This document shows positions 43,094 to 51,296 of a DNA stretch of 64,000 nt, piece after piece. The position numbers and the translations under genes are program-made. Numbering within the stretch: position 1 is the stretch's first letter; the number at the start of each line of letters is the position of its first letter. The DNA is from Tenacibaculum sp. SZ-18 (GTDB lineage: Bacteria; Bacteroidota; Bacteroidia; Flavobacteriales; Flavobacteriaceae): assembly GCF_002813915.1 (NCBI RefSeq), contig NZ_CP019335.1, positions 2,277,777 to 2,341,776 on the forward strand. The letters run 5' to 3'. The notes beneath the pieces were generated by a model. The model made no database searches and was not told the DNA's origin. It saw nothing but the letters and a program-made list of their open reading frames with translations.

Positions 43094-43501
43094 TTACTTT
43101 TTCTGATTTATAAATTCTACCAACTTTTGTTTAATCAGCCTTGACTCTTCGTAGCTAATTATGAATTTATTTAAAGGAAATGAAAATTGATGATTTTGGT
43201 CAGTCACCTCAAGAATGGATTTAATCCCATTATAATGGATCGATTTAATTCTGATAAAATTACGTTCAGCATAAACTTTATTTTGTACTATCAGAGTTAT
43301 TCTTTTTTCAATTAAAAGTAGAATGTCTAATTTTCTTCTTGTCAAAAAAAACATAGCGGAAAAAATAGAAATCCAATTACTTAAAATCACTTCCAAGAAA
43401 GATTGTTCTGACTCCTTTTCCAATAGTATAATTCCAGATTCTGTCTTCAGAATATTGTTGATTTCTTTTTTGGTCATTTTTGAATATCCGTAATTTTCCA
43501 A
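43094..43501 (-). CDS. Hypothetical protein with central hydrophobic segment
   Basis: 135 aa. One hydrophobic stretch (about 38-60, VILSNWISIFSAMFFLTRRK) and a C-terminal beta-rich part (IKSILEVTDQNHQFSFPLNK). Looks like a small peripheral or single-pass membrane protein. No family recognised. Confidence 0.5.
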   Translation of the reverse strand: MENYGYSKMTKKEINNILKTESGIILLEKESEQSFLEVILSNWISIFSAMFFLTRRKLDILLLIEKRITLIVQNKVYAERNFIRIKSIHYNGIKSILEVTDQNHQFSFPLNKFIISYEESRLIKQKLVEFINQKK

Positions 43502-43823
43502 TATTTTATGCTGTCTTATTTTCGATTTGTTTGTTATAAAATTAATTAAAAGAATTGACCTTTTGGTTTTTCAAAATTTAATCTAAACGAATAACCTTTA
43601 TCCTTATAAACTATAACATTTCTTAATTTAATATTTTATGAAATTAAATAACTATATAAATTTATTTTCTGTTTTTTTCAGTACTCAAAACTGGTATACC
43701 ACTTTCTATTGATTAACTTGATTACGTTTTCACCCATTAAAATAGCTGTCTGTTAAATATTTCGAATGAATTCGGAGGTAATCGAATTCGCCATAATTGG
43801 TGTTAAGCGTTGTTAGTATATCT
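43502..43823. other. Intergenic region with a GAATTCG palindrome
   Basis: About 320 bases. It holds an inverted repeat GAATTCG / CGAATTC (43768-43774 with 43783-43789, 8-nt loop), followed on the + strand by GGTGTTAAGCGTTGTTAG (43798-43815). On the minus strand this lies right after the stop of the 43824 gene. See the finding on 3'-end motifs. Confidence 0.45.
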
Positions 43824-44582
43824 CTATTTTTCTCCAATCCACCATTTTCTATTTTCGATTTCTTTAGCATTTTCACCTTTATCTCCATTACTAAAGTGAG
43901 CGTTTTTATAATTCTCCCAACCAAATTGATTATAATCAGGATTAGGTCCAAATTCTGCAACTCCAATGTCTAATTTTCCACTATCTGGAATTCTATAATC
44001 TCCCCAGTTGCACTTTTTAGATTTTCCGTTTTTATAGCTAATCCAAGTTCCTTGAAACATATTATTATAAAATCCGTCCGCACTAAACATTAAAGCATTG
44101 TATTGAATTAATCCATTCTTGTCTATATAAAAATTTGTTTCAAAAACTCCATTAAACACTCCACTACCTTTTTGATTAATGTTTTCAAAGAATTTATACT
44201 TTCCTTTGATTATTCCTTGATTCACCTCAGGAAATTCTAAGTCGGAAAAAATTTTCACATTTTCAATAATGATGTTTCCTTGAAATTCACAAATATTATT
44301 TTTCACTTTAGTTTTACCATAAACGAAGTACTTTGACGGAATATCCTGATTTTTAATTACAGAAATAATTTGTATTTGAAATCTTTGATAATTATTTCCA
44401 ATATAACCTATAGGTTTTGCTCTTTTAATAATTTCTTCACTGACTCCATAATTAAATTCAGTTAATGTAAGAAGATTAGAAATATCCTTTTTTAATATTT
44501 CTTTTGTGTAATTTAAAGTGTCTTTCTGACCAAACATTTGAAGAGAACAGAGTATTATAATTCCGATTAATATTTTTTTCAT
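43824..44582 (-). CDS. Secreted hypothetical protein
   Basis: 252 aa with a signal peptide (about 1-18, ILIGIIILCSLQMFGQ). The middle part is beta-rich with repeated Gly/Tyr/Lys patterns (GIIKGKYKFFENINQKGSGV, FNGVFETNFYIDKNGL), a MORN-like texture. The tail is FGWENYKNAHFSNGDKGENA. Likely periplasmic. No family recognised. Confidence 0.65.
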   Translation of the reverse strand: MKKILIGIIILCSLQMFGQKDTLNYTKEILKKDISNLLTLTEFNYGVSEEIIKRAKPIGYIGNNYQRFQIQIISVIKNQDIPSKYFVYGKTKVKNNICEFQGNIIIENVKIFSDLEFPEVNQGIIKGKYKFFENINQKGSGVFNGVFETNFYIDKNGLIQYNALMFSADGFYNNMFQGTWISYKNGKSKKCNWGDYRIPDSGKLDIGVAEFGPNPDYNQFGWENYKNAHFSNGDKGENAKEIENRKWWIGEK

Positions 44583-44742
44583 AGATTCTAGTTCTTATTG
44601 AAGTCAAGGTATTCGTGTTTAATTTTTTTACGGAAAAATAATACACCTCTTTTTCCATTGTTGAGGGAAGATAATTAATCAAATTGAATTTATACTTCGG
44701 AAATTCAGCCGCAATTAATTACAGGTTTTGTAGGACATAGTT

Positions 44743-46020
44743 TTATTTCTTTTCTGTTTTTTTATACAGCCACTCCATTAAAAAACAAAAACTAGTAAGA
44801 ACAATTGCAATTATTACACCTACAGTATTTGAAGTATATTGTTGAATAATTAATACTACTGTAGCAATTATACATAAAATAAAACCTATTAAAGATATTG
44901 TTTTATTGCTATTGATTTCTTTGGATAATCGATATCCAACTAGGTTAACCATGCCAAAAATGATTAAGAAACCAACACTTCCCGCTGTTGATATACTTTG
45001 TAAGTTAAGTATATTAACTAGAATTAAAGTTGCTGCTGCTGTGACCATTAAACCAATTGGCTGATTCCAAATTTTTGCTAAAAAATGATGTGGTAATTCA
45101 TCATCTTCTGCAATCTCATAATTTACTTTACTGCCGCCATAAAGAGATGCATTAATTGCAGAAAAAGTTGAAATTAAAGCTGCAACGGTAATAATGGAAA
45201 ATCCAACTTTTCCTAACATTGGTTCTGCGGCTTCTGCAAGAACATAATCTTCTGCTGCAGCTATTTTTGCGAACGGAAGTGACCCCACTGTTACTAGTGC
45301 TATAATAATATATAAGATTATTACAAAAATTACAGAATAGTAATAAGCTCGTGGAATATTCTTTTTAGGATTTTCGATATCGGGTGCTGCATTTGCGATA
45401 AGTTCAAAACCTTCATAAGCCACAAAAATAACCATACCACCAGCAAATAAATTTATTGGTTTTTCCCAATTTGTGATTGATAATTGAGCAATATTTGGAT
45501 TCCCAATTAAACCATAAACACCAATGAAAATAAATGAGACTAAAATTACTAATTTAATAATTACAGCTAACGATTCTATTTTTCCAACGACAGTGATACT
45601 ATAATAATTAATTGCTGTAGCTAACACAACAATAGAACTTGCATAAATATGTGAATCAATTGTTTTGTCTTGAGTTAGCTCAAATAAGTTTGGTGCATAA
45701 GACCCGAATGCAGAGGCGTACAATGATAGCATTATGATATAACTTATCCATAACAAATTATTAATTCCGCCACTAAATATTGTTTTACCAAAACCTTGGT
45801 TGATGAATTTAACAGTTCCACCTCTGTCAGGATATTTTAATGAAAGATTGACGTAACTGTAAGAAGTTATCAATGCTAAAATACCAGCAAATAAGAAGGC
45901 TAATGGCGTTCCTCCTTTCGCAAGAGATACAGCAAGACCTAGTACTGCGAAAATTCCACCACCAACCATTCCACCAATACCAATAGATATTGCTTCTTTT
46001 AAACCTATTTTTTTATCCAT
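44743..46020 (-). CDS. APC-family amino acid permease
   Basis: 425 aa with about 12 hydrophobic helices. The start LKEAISIGIGGMVGGGIFAVLGLAVSLAKGG is the APC helix-1 motif with the unwound GIGGMVGGGIF loop that binds the substrate amino group; helix 6 region is GGMVIFVAYEGFELIANAAPDIENPKKNIPRA. Secondary transporter of amino acids or polyamines. Substrate not determinable. A single gene among hypothetical ones. Confidence 0.92.
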   Translation of the reverse strand: MDKKIGLKEAISIGIGGMVGGGIFAVLGLAVSLAKGGTPLAFLFAGILALITSYSYVNLSLKYPDRGGTVKFINQGFGKTIFSGGINNLLWISYIIMLSLYASAFGSYAPNLFELTQDKTIDSHIYASSIVVLATAINYYSITVVGKIESLAVIIKLVILVSFIFIGVYGLIGNPNIAQLSITNWEKPINLFAGGMVIFVAYEGFELIANAAPDIENPKKNIPRAYYYSVIFVIILYIIIALVTVGSLPFAKIAAAEDYVLAEAAEPMLGKVGFSIITVAALISTFSAINASLYGGSKVNYEIAEDDELPHHFLAKIWNQPIGLMVTAAATLILVNILNLQSISTAGSVGFLIIFGMVNLVGYRLSKEINSNKTISLIGFILCIIATVVLIIQQYTSNTVGVIIAIVLTSFCFLMEWLYKKTEKK

Positions 46021-46783
46021 TTACAGTACCTTGGTAATGCTCAACTATTCTATTAATAAGTAGTAAGTCTTTTTGATTCAATCAAACACTAACCTTAGTG
46101 AGCTATTTTTATGTTTATTATTATCTTTAATAAAGATACAAATTGCAAGCGGAAAACAAATCAAAAGTTATGTTTATGAAATTTATCTCGTGCTACTTAT
46201 AACAATTGTTATCAGGTGTTCTTATTCAGTTGTGCCACCTTTTGTTCTGATTAATTCATCTTTCATTCCTACATTTTTAAATCCAAACTTGTTTATAATT
46301 TTCTCATTCAAATTCCATTGCTATTTGTATATTCTATTTGTACTTTCAGGATTTTTCATGTTCTGATGAAATCTTGATTATCAATTTTATATTTTCAAAA
46401 AAGAATTCGAAATTCCATATCATTTCCGAAAAACTATTTTTTGTATTGTAATTTTCTGTTTGTTTTACATATATGAATTTCCGTAAAGTTTAAAATAAAC
46501 TTCTTGACAAAAGATATCTTATTCGTAATACTCTATTTGGATTATTTTGTGTCAATTTTCCAATTCTCAAATACTACATTTTATAAAGAAAAGGTTTACA
46601 ATCAGAATAATTTATCATCAGTTCTAAATTGACTTTTTCTTAAAAATAAACCACTTGATATAAGTCACTTCGCATAACTATAAAATTACTTACTAGGAGG
46701 CAAGGTTATTATAATAAAAAGGAGTTTTATAATTGTAGATGACATTTCCTGTAAGTTGCGTTTTAATGCAATTAGGTGTTGCA
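46021..46783. other. Intergenic region with a gene fragment
   Basis: About 760 AT-rich bases between the permease and the GNAT gene. It holds the disrupted 46-codon frame listed separately and one 3'-end motif (46748-46784). A 97-codon + frame in this stretch is the complement of the fragment and has no coding look. Confidence 0.5.
46222..46359 (-). pseudogene. Disrupted small coding fragment
   Basis: Minus-strand frame of 46 codons starting MKNPESTNRIYK, then an in-frame TAG, then WNLNEKIINKFGFKNVGMKD and an ending of TKGGTTE before TAA. NEKIINKFGFKNVG resembles the end of GNAT acetyltransferases, where a GF(K/E)N step is common. Too short to be sure; probably the tail of a lost gene. Confidence 0.3.
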
Positions 46784-46784
46784 C
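46748..46784 (-). repeat. 3'-end motif, copy at the GNAT gene end
   Basis: See the copy at 47287-47327. The stem GCAA/TTGC around the centre is perfect here. A looser relative occurs at the end of the MutS-like gene (47845-47873, GCAAATAGGTTTATATGGTG then TTG). Confidence 0.5.
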
Positions 46785-47257
46785 TAGCTATTTACATTCT
46801 TCCATTTTACTTTTACAGCAGAAATTTTGTCTAACTCTAATCTATTTGCCGTCAATTTTCGAAATCCATTTTTTAGATAAAAATTCAATGGTGAAATATA
46901 TAATTCACCATTTTTCTTTTTGTTTTTATTATGATCAATTACCCAACCATTTAATTCATTTTCTTTCTGTTTTGCGAGTTCAAGAATTTTAGTTCCAAAT
47001 CCTTTTCCGTGAAGCTTTGAGTCTAAAATAATTGCAAACCATTTTTCGTTATCTCGCTTAAAGTCAAAATACCAACCCTTAACTTTCCGTTCTTGATTAA
47101 TTAAAAGTAGATGACTTTGTTCATTCAGTTCATTGAGGTATGCATCAAATTCTTTAATTGAATTAAAAGATAGCTTATCAGGATATTCGTTGTTCCATAA
47201 ATCAAAAACCTCAAGCTTTTCAGGTTCCAATAGTGCTGTACGTTGGATGAATTCCAT
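46784..47257 (-). CDS. GNAT-family N-acetyltransferase
   Basis: 157 aa. The central part DNEKWFAIILDSKLHGKGFGTKILEL has the (Q/R)-x2-G-x-G/A acetyl-CoA loop (here LHGKGFG), and the C-terminal NFYLKNGFRKLTANRLEL is the usual GNAT last strand and helix. Acceptor unknown. The gene ends inside one of the recurrent 3' motifs. Confidence 0.8.
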   Translation of the reverse strand: MEFIQRTALLEPEKLEVFDLWNNEYPDKLSFNSIKEFDAYLNELNEQSHLLLINQERKVKGWYFDFKRDNEKWFAIILDSKLHGKGFGTKILELAKQKENELNGWVIDHNKNKKKNGELYISPLNFYLKNGFRKLTANRLELDKISAVKVKWKNVNS

Positions 47258-47286
47258 TTTAGAGATTATTTTAATTCCTATATTTT

Positions 47287-47327
47287 GGCTAAGATGCGTT
47301 TTAAAGCAGTTTAGATGGTGTTGTGCC
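47287..47327 (-). repeat. 3'-end motif, copy at the DUF6090 gene end
   Basis: Plus-strand TAAGATGCGTTTTAAAGCAG then TTTAGATGGTGTTG, spanning the last codons and stop of the DUF6090 gene. It matches the copy at 46748-46784 (TAAGTTGCGTTTTAATGCAA then TTAGGTGTTG) at most positions. Both have a small stem (TGC/GCA or TTGC/GCAA) around TTTTAA. Confidence 0.55.
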
Positions 47328-47717
47328 TTCGTTATTTTCTATTTCATTCTCCAAATCTGTAACTAAACTATGATATTCTGATTTTAAACTCTTACCTTTT
47401 GCTATAACATTACCCATCTTGTTAAGAAGCAATATGTACATATTCTTAACTTCTTGTAGACTTCCATTTCGTTGAATTTGATTATTGAGAGTTTGATCAA
47501 ACTCATCAATATTAATTTTTATTGACTTTTGCATGCTTTTTAAAATCCTTAATTCATCTTTTTTCAACTGTTCATTTTGATTCCAATTATTTACTTGGAG
47601 TGCAATTAAAATCCCAATAACGACAAGTATAATTTCACCGACTGCATATTTCAAATATTTTATAGTTTTTCCTTCCGAAAGCAAGTTTTGTCTAATATTT
47701 CTAAAAGGTTTTATCAT
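47301..47717 (-). CDS. DUF6090-like membrane protein, short form
   Basis: 138 aa starting MIKPFRNIRQNLLSEGKTIK then YLKYAVGEIILVVIGILIALQVNNWNQ, the N-terminal signature of a family common in Flavobacteriaceae: one membrane helix then a coiled coil (about 45-130). Family members are usually about 230-250 aa, so this one lacks roughly the C-terminal half. Its stop lies within the 3' motif, which suggests the gene was cut short by the event that placed the motif. Confidence 0.7.
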   Translation of the reverse strand: MIKPFRNIRQNLLSEGKTIKYLKYAVGEIILVVIGILIALQVNNWNQNEQLKKDELRILKSMQKSIKINIDEFDQTLNNQIQRNGSLQEVKNMYILLLNKMGNVIAKGKSLKSEYHSLVTDLENEIENNEGTTPSKLL

Positions 47718-47856
47718 TTTTTAGCATTTTGTAGTAATGAAGCACAAAATTGCTGTGTAAGATTAGTTGTGTTATTTAAGCCTTAAATTAGCAAATAAAT
47801 CACAAATAAAAAGCCTGCGAATACTTTCCTAAGTAATCTAAAACTAGCAAATAGGT

Positions 47857-49524
47857 TTATATGGTGTTGCCAGTATTGTTTTTTATAAAATATGTTTTAT
47901 CTAAATCATTGGCAATTTCGATTGCTTCTTTAACAACTTCTTTTGGATAATCATTAATTTCCAGTATTCTAATGGCATTTCTATTTTTTAATTTTCCTGT
48001 TTTCAGTTTATAATCAAAACCTACATTATTGTCATTTACTGTTTCGCTAAAATGGTATAGTTCAAATTCATCTGAAAGCATATCCGTTAGTTCTATGTCG
48101 TGAGTTGAAACCAATATTTTACTCTTTTCTTTTGTTAGAGCAGATAATACTGATTTTCCAGCGGAAATTCGTTCTACTGTATTGGTTCCTTTAAATAATT
48201 CATCTAAAAGGAATAAATTTTTATTTCCACTTAAACTCTCTTTAAGCATCTCCTTAATGGTTAAGACTTCTTCAAAATAGTAACTTTTATCGTTCATTAA
48301 GTCATCACTTATTCTTATAGCCGAAAACACCTTTAACAATGGAAAAGTCATTGATTTTGCAAAACAAGTATTAATTGTAAATCCTGTTATTACATTCAGT
48401 CCAATTGCGCGAATAAAAGATGTTTTTCCAGACATATTTGAGCCTGTTAGAAGTATGGATTTTTCACCAATATTTATATTGTTCGTTGTGCATTTAAAAA
48501 TTAAAGGATGACTTATATCTTTAGCAATTATATTATCTCCATTTGTAATAATTGGTAAGCAGAATACTTCAAGTCCGCTTCTTAAAGATGCTATGGAAAT
48601 TAGCATATCAATATGCCCAACAAACCTGAAAACGCTTTCTATTTCTTCTCTTTTCGAATTCAGCCTTTTTAAAATACCAAACAATAATAAAGGCTCAAGC
48701 AAAAACATTGTTTTAAAAATTTCAAATATAAACCAAGCTATGATTTCAAATTCTCCTTGAAGTTTGGCTTCTAGTGAGAAAAAAGACATCCTATTCTTAA
48801 CTTCATTTATTAGCTTTATTGACTTTGTTAAGTCAGGATCCAATTTTTTAAATAATGGGTTGGTAAATAAATGTGATGCAACATTATTAAGTTTTAGAAG
48901 CTGAGGAATTGAACCTACATATTGAAATAAGTTATTTTTATTCCAATAATGAAGTACAAAATTCACGCAAAATACACCTAATAGAACTATGAAAAATATA
49001 GGGTTTAAAAAGCTCAAAATGAGTGATGCTAAACTAGCAAATGACAATAGTTTTAGTACTATAAACCAATTTGGTGGATTTAGATGTTCTTCTTGAAATA
49101 AAGAGCATATATAATATGCATCTTGATGTTTTAGCTTTTCAAGCTTTTTTTGAATTGAAATTCGTAATTCAGGATTTTCTGATAATTCAGTTATTATTTC
49201 TTCGTTCAACTTGGTTTGCTTTTCATTTACTTTTATTGTCCGAAGATTATTATAAAAGTATTGTTGACCAACTTTTGAATTAGTTCTGTCAAGAAACATA
49301 AATAAGTCATCAAAATCCAAGTCATTACATGTCTTGTCTGATAATACTTGATGTACTTTTGAATTGTCTTTTTTTCTGAAGTATTTTTCAATACTCTCAA
49401 AATCAAAACTACTATCTTTCAACCTTCCAAAAGATTCTTTTAACCTTTGATTTATCTCTTTATTTCTATTTAATTTTAGATTAGAAAAAGTTTGTTTAAT
49501 TGGAAATATTATGTCTTTAATCAT
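47857..49524 (-). CDS. MutS-family ATPase with membrane segments
   Basis: 555 aa. C-terminal MutS-type ATPase domain: Walker A LLTGSNMSGKTSFIRAIG (about 355-372), Walker B NLFLLDELFKGTNTVERISA (about 440-460), and VSTHDIELTDML. N-terminal half lacks the mismatch-recognition domain (no F-x-E) and instead has two hydrophobic segments (about 165-195 and 262-280), a form seen in Bacteroidota as membrane-linked MutS-related protein. Not a canonical mismatch-repair MutS; the role is unknown. Single gene. Confidence 0.85.
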   Translation of the reverse strand: MIKDIIFPIKQTFSNLKLNRNKEINQRLKESFGRLKDSSFDFESIEKYFRKKDNSKVHQVLSDKTCNDLDFDDLFMFLDRTNSKVGQQYFYNNLRTIKVNEKQTKLNEEIITELSENPELRISIQKKLEKLKHQDAYYICSLFQEEHLNPPNWFIVLKLLSFASLASLILSFLNPIFFIVLLGVFCVNFVLHYWNKNNLFQYVGSIPQLLKLNNVASHLFTNPLFKKLDPDLTKSIKLINEVKNRMSFFSLEAKLQGEFEIIAWFIFEIFKTMFLLEPLLLFGILKRLNSKREEIESVFRFVGHIDMLISIASLRSGLEVFCLPIITNGDNIIAKDISHPLIFKCTTNNINIGEKSILLTGSNMSGKTSFIRAIGLNVITGFTINTCFAKSMTFPLLKVFSAIRISDDLMNDKSYYFEEVLTIKEMLKESLSGNKNLFLLDELFKGTNTVERISAGKSVLSALTKEKSKILVSTHDIELTDMLSDEFELYHFSETVNDNNVGFDYKLKTGKLKNRNAIRILEINDYPKEVVKEAIEIANDLDKTYFIKNNTGNTI

Positions 49525-49709
49525 TAAACAATTAGTATATAACTTCTATTTAATGTTACAAAAATTTACAGTTTGTTATTTATCTCGTGAACTTTAACGA
49601 ATTGTTTTTCTATTACTGGCAACATCTCGACTATGGTTAGTACGATCATTAAAAGTAGTAAGCTTTAGATTTAACAAGTAGCCATAATTAATTGTCTTCT
49701 TTGTTGATG

Positions 49710-50789
49710 CTATTTTACTTTTAAATTTTGTCTTTCAGTTAAAAAATCGAAAGTTAATTCAAACAAGCCCTTTCCTCCTACTTCTCCATTCCAAGCGCCA
49801 TGTCCAGCTGGATCTCCATTTGGTTGTACAAGGGTTGCTAGTTTATTATAAATTCCTAAAGAGTTATAAATTTCTTGCAATTCAAGAGCTTCTTCATAAG
49901 GAGTGACAAGATCTTGTGCGGTACCATGCCCCATAAATAATTCAGGGTCACTATCGTCATATCTGTCGTACTTGTTTAATTTATAAACTGATTCAAATAC
50001 ATCTAGTTTTATATTTGAACCCCAGAAATAAACCATACTTTTAACTTCATAAAACTCATTTAAGTTAGTAGAAGAAAGTGTTGGATCGTCATTTACAGTA
50101 ATTTCGTCTCTAAAATCTTCTTGATTTGAAATACCTAATGCGATTGTCGTTATCGCTCCAGCTGATGCTCCTCCAACTGTAATAAAATCTTTATTTATGT
50201 TGTATGTACTTGCGTTTGCCATAATCCAACGAAGTGCGGCTTTTGAATCCCTTTGGGCAATATACATAGCAGTAGCTTGCTGAACTTCGTCAGGACTCTG
50301 AGATCCTTGTAAAGCATTTTCTATCCATTCTCGAGGTGCAATTCCTTTATAATAGGTTAATAATTCTTCTTGAGTCATTCCTTTAATTATACCCAATTCT
50401 TCTACAGTTCTATAATCTATAGAAGCAAAAACCCATCCTCTAGAAGCGTAGTAATTCGCCATCTCTACAATTTCGGGCTTAGTTTTTGTTCCACCCTTAA
50501 ATCCACCTCCATGAATAAACATAAAAAAAGGTCTGTTGCTAGTATTATTGTCGGGATAGTACAAATCTAATTTTAAAGGAATTGTAAAAGATGAATTGCT
50601 TGTATTATCATGGCTAAGTCCATTAGCATAAACAATATTATCTTCTTTTAAAACCGCATATGAGGGTTCAGATTTTACTTCAGGTATTCCATTATCATCT
50701 GAAATTAGTTCATTATTACTACAAGCAGTAAATAATACAGTAGATAATATTGATATCATGAAAATTTTAAAACCCGTTACTTTACTCAT
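49710..50789 (-). CDS. Alpha/beta hydrolase lipoprotein, carboxylesterase/acetyl-esterase-like
   Basis: 359 aa. Lipoprotein signal with LFTACSNN (Cys about 23). Alpha/beta hydrolase fold: FMFIHGGGFKGGTKTK is the HGGG oxyanion loop of the HSL/bacterial esterase family, VGGASAGAITTIALG has the nucleophile Ser in GASAG, LFMGHGTAQDLVTPYE carries the acidic residue and HGAWNG the catalytic His. Probably secreted to the cell envelope and active on acyl esters or acetylated sugars. A single gene without glycan-degrading neighbours. Confidence 0.85.
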   Translation of the reverse strand: MSKVTGFKIFMISILSTVLFTACSNNELISDDNGIPEVKSEPSYAVLKEDNIVYANGLSHDNTSNSSFTIPLKLDLYYPDNNTSNRPFFMFIHGGGFKGGTKTKPEIVEMANYYASRGWVFASIDYRTVEELGIIKGMTQEELLTYYKGIAPREWIENALQGSQSPDEVQQATAMYIAQRDSKAALRWIMANASTYNINKDFITVGGASAGAITTIALGISNQEDFRDEITVNDDPTLSSTNLNEFYEVKSMVYFWGSNIKLDVFESVYKLNKYDRYDDSDPELFMGHGTAQDLVTPYEEALELQEIYNSLGIYNKLATLVQPNGDPAGHGAWNGEVGGKGLFELTFDFLTERQNLKVK

Positions 50790-51265
50790 TTCTAACTTAA
50801 TTAATTAGTTTTCTATTTAGACTTTACTTTTATATAAAGGTTTAATTATTAAAAATTTCTTCAGCAAAACCATCACTTTTTTTTAGCTACTATAATTTTC
50901 TAGAGGATCTAAGAAATACCAATTGCAGTGATTCAATTCTCCTTGATATACTCTGAAAAATATTCAAAAGAACTTTAAAATAAATTAAACGTTTTCGCCC
51001 CTTCCAATGACCGAATTCAACGGAAGTACTAAGAAAAGTAACCTCGTAATAAGCTTTAAAAAAAATCAGAGAAAGAATTACAGACTTTCAAGTATCTATT
51101 AATTTGATCCATCTAAGGCGCATACATTCATTACTAATAATAGGTTTATGATAATTACAAATAAGTATTCAATAATTAAAAAACTTTCTGAATTAAATAT
51201 AAAAAGTAATCATAAAAAGACCTCAATAAATTCTAAAGGAATTAAAAAATAAATCATTAAAAATA
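50790..51265. other. Intergenic region, no gene recognised
   Basis: About 475 AT-rich bases between two minus-strand genes. Apart from the terminator that follows it on the + strand, no structure or gene was seen. Confidence 0.5.
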
Positions 51266-51293
51266 AAAAAGCACCAATTTCTTAGTGCTTTTT
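51266..51293 (-). terminator. Terminator after the VWA-domain gene
   Basis: Stem AAAAAGCAC / GTGCTTTTT with a 10-nt loop, starting 4 bases after the stop. On the minus strand it ends in GTGCTTTTTTATTTTT. Probably works in both directions. Confidence 0.8.
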
Positions 51294-51296
51294 GAT

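Noticed and set aside
46073-46366. 97-codon + hydrophobic ORF after the permease
   Set aside because: It is largely the complement of the disrupted minus-strand fragment at 46222-46359, and its composition is that of an antisense shadow.
38320-49524. A known defence island
   Set aside because: No recognisable restriction, Abi, CBASS, retron or toxin-antitoxin gene is present; the genes are unknowns, a permease, a GNAT protein and a MutS-like ATPase.
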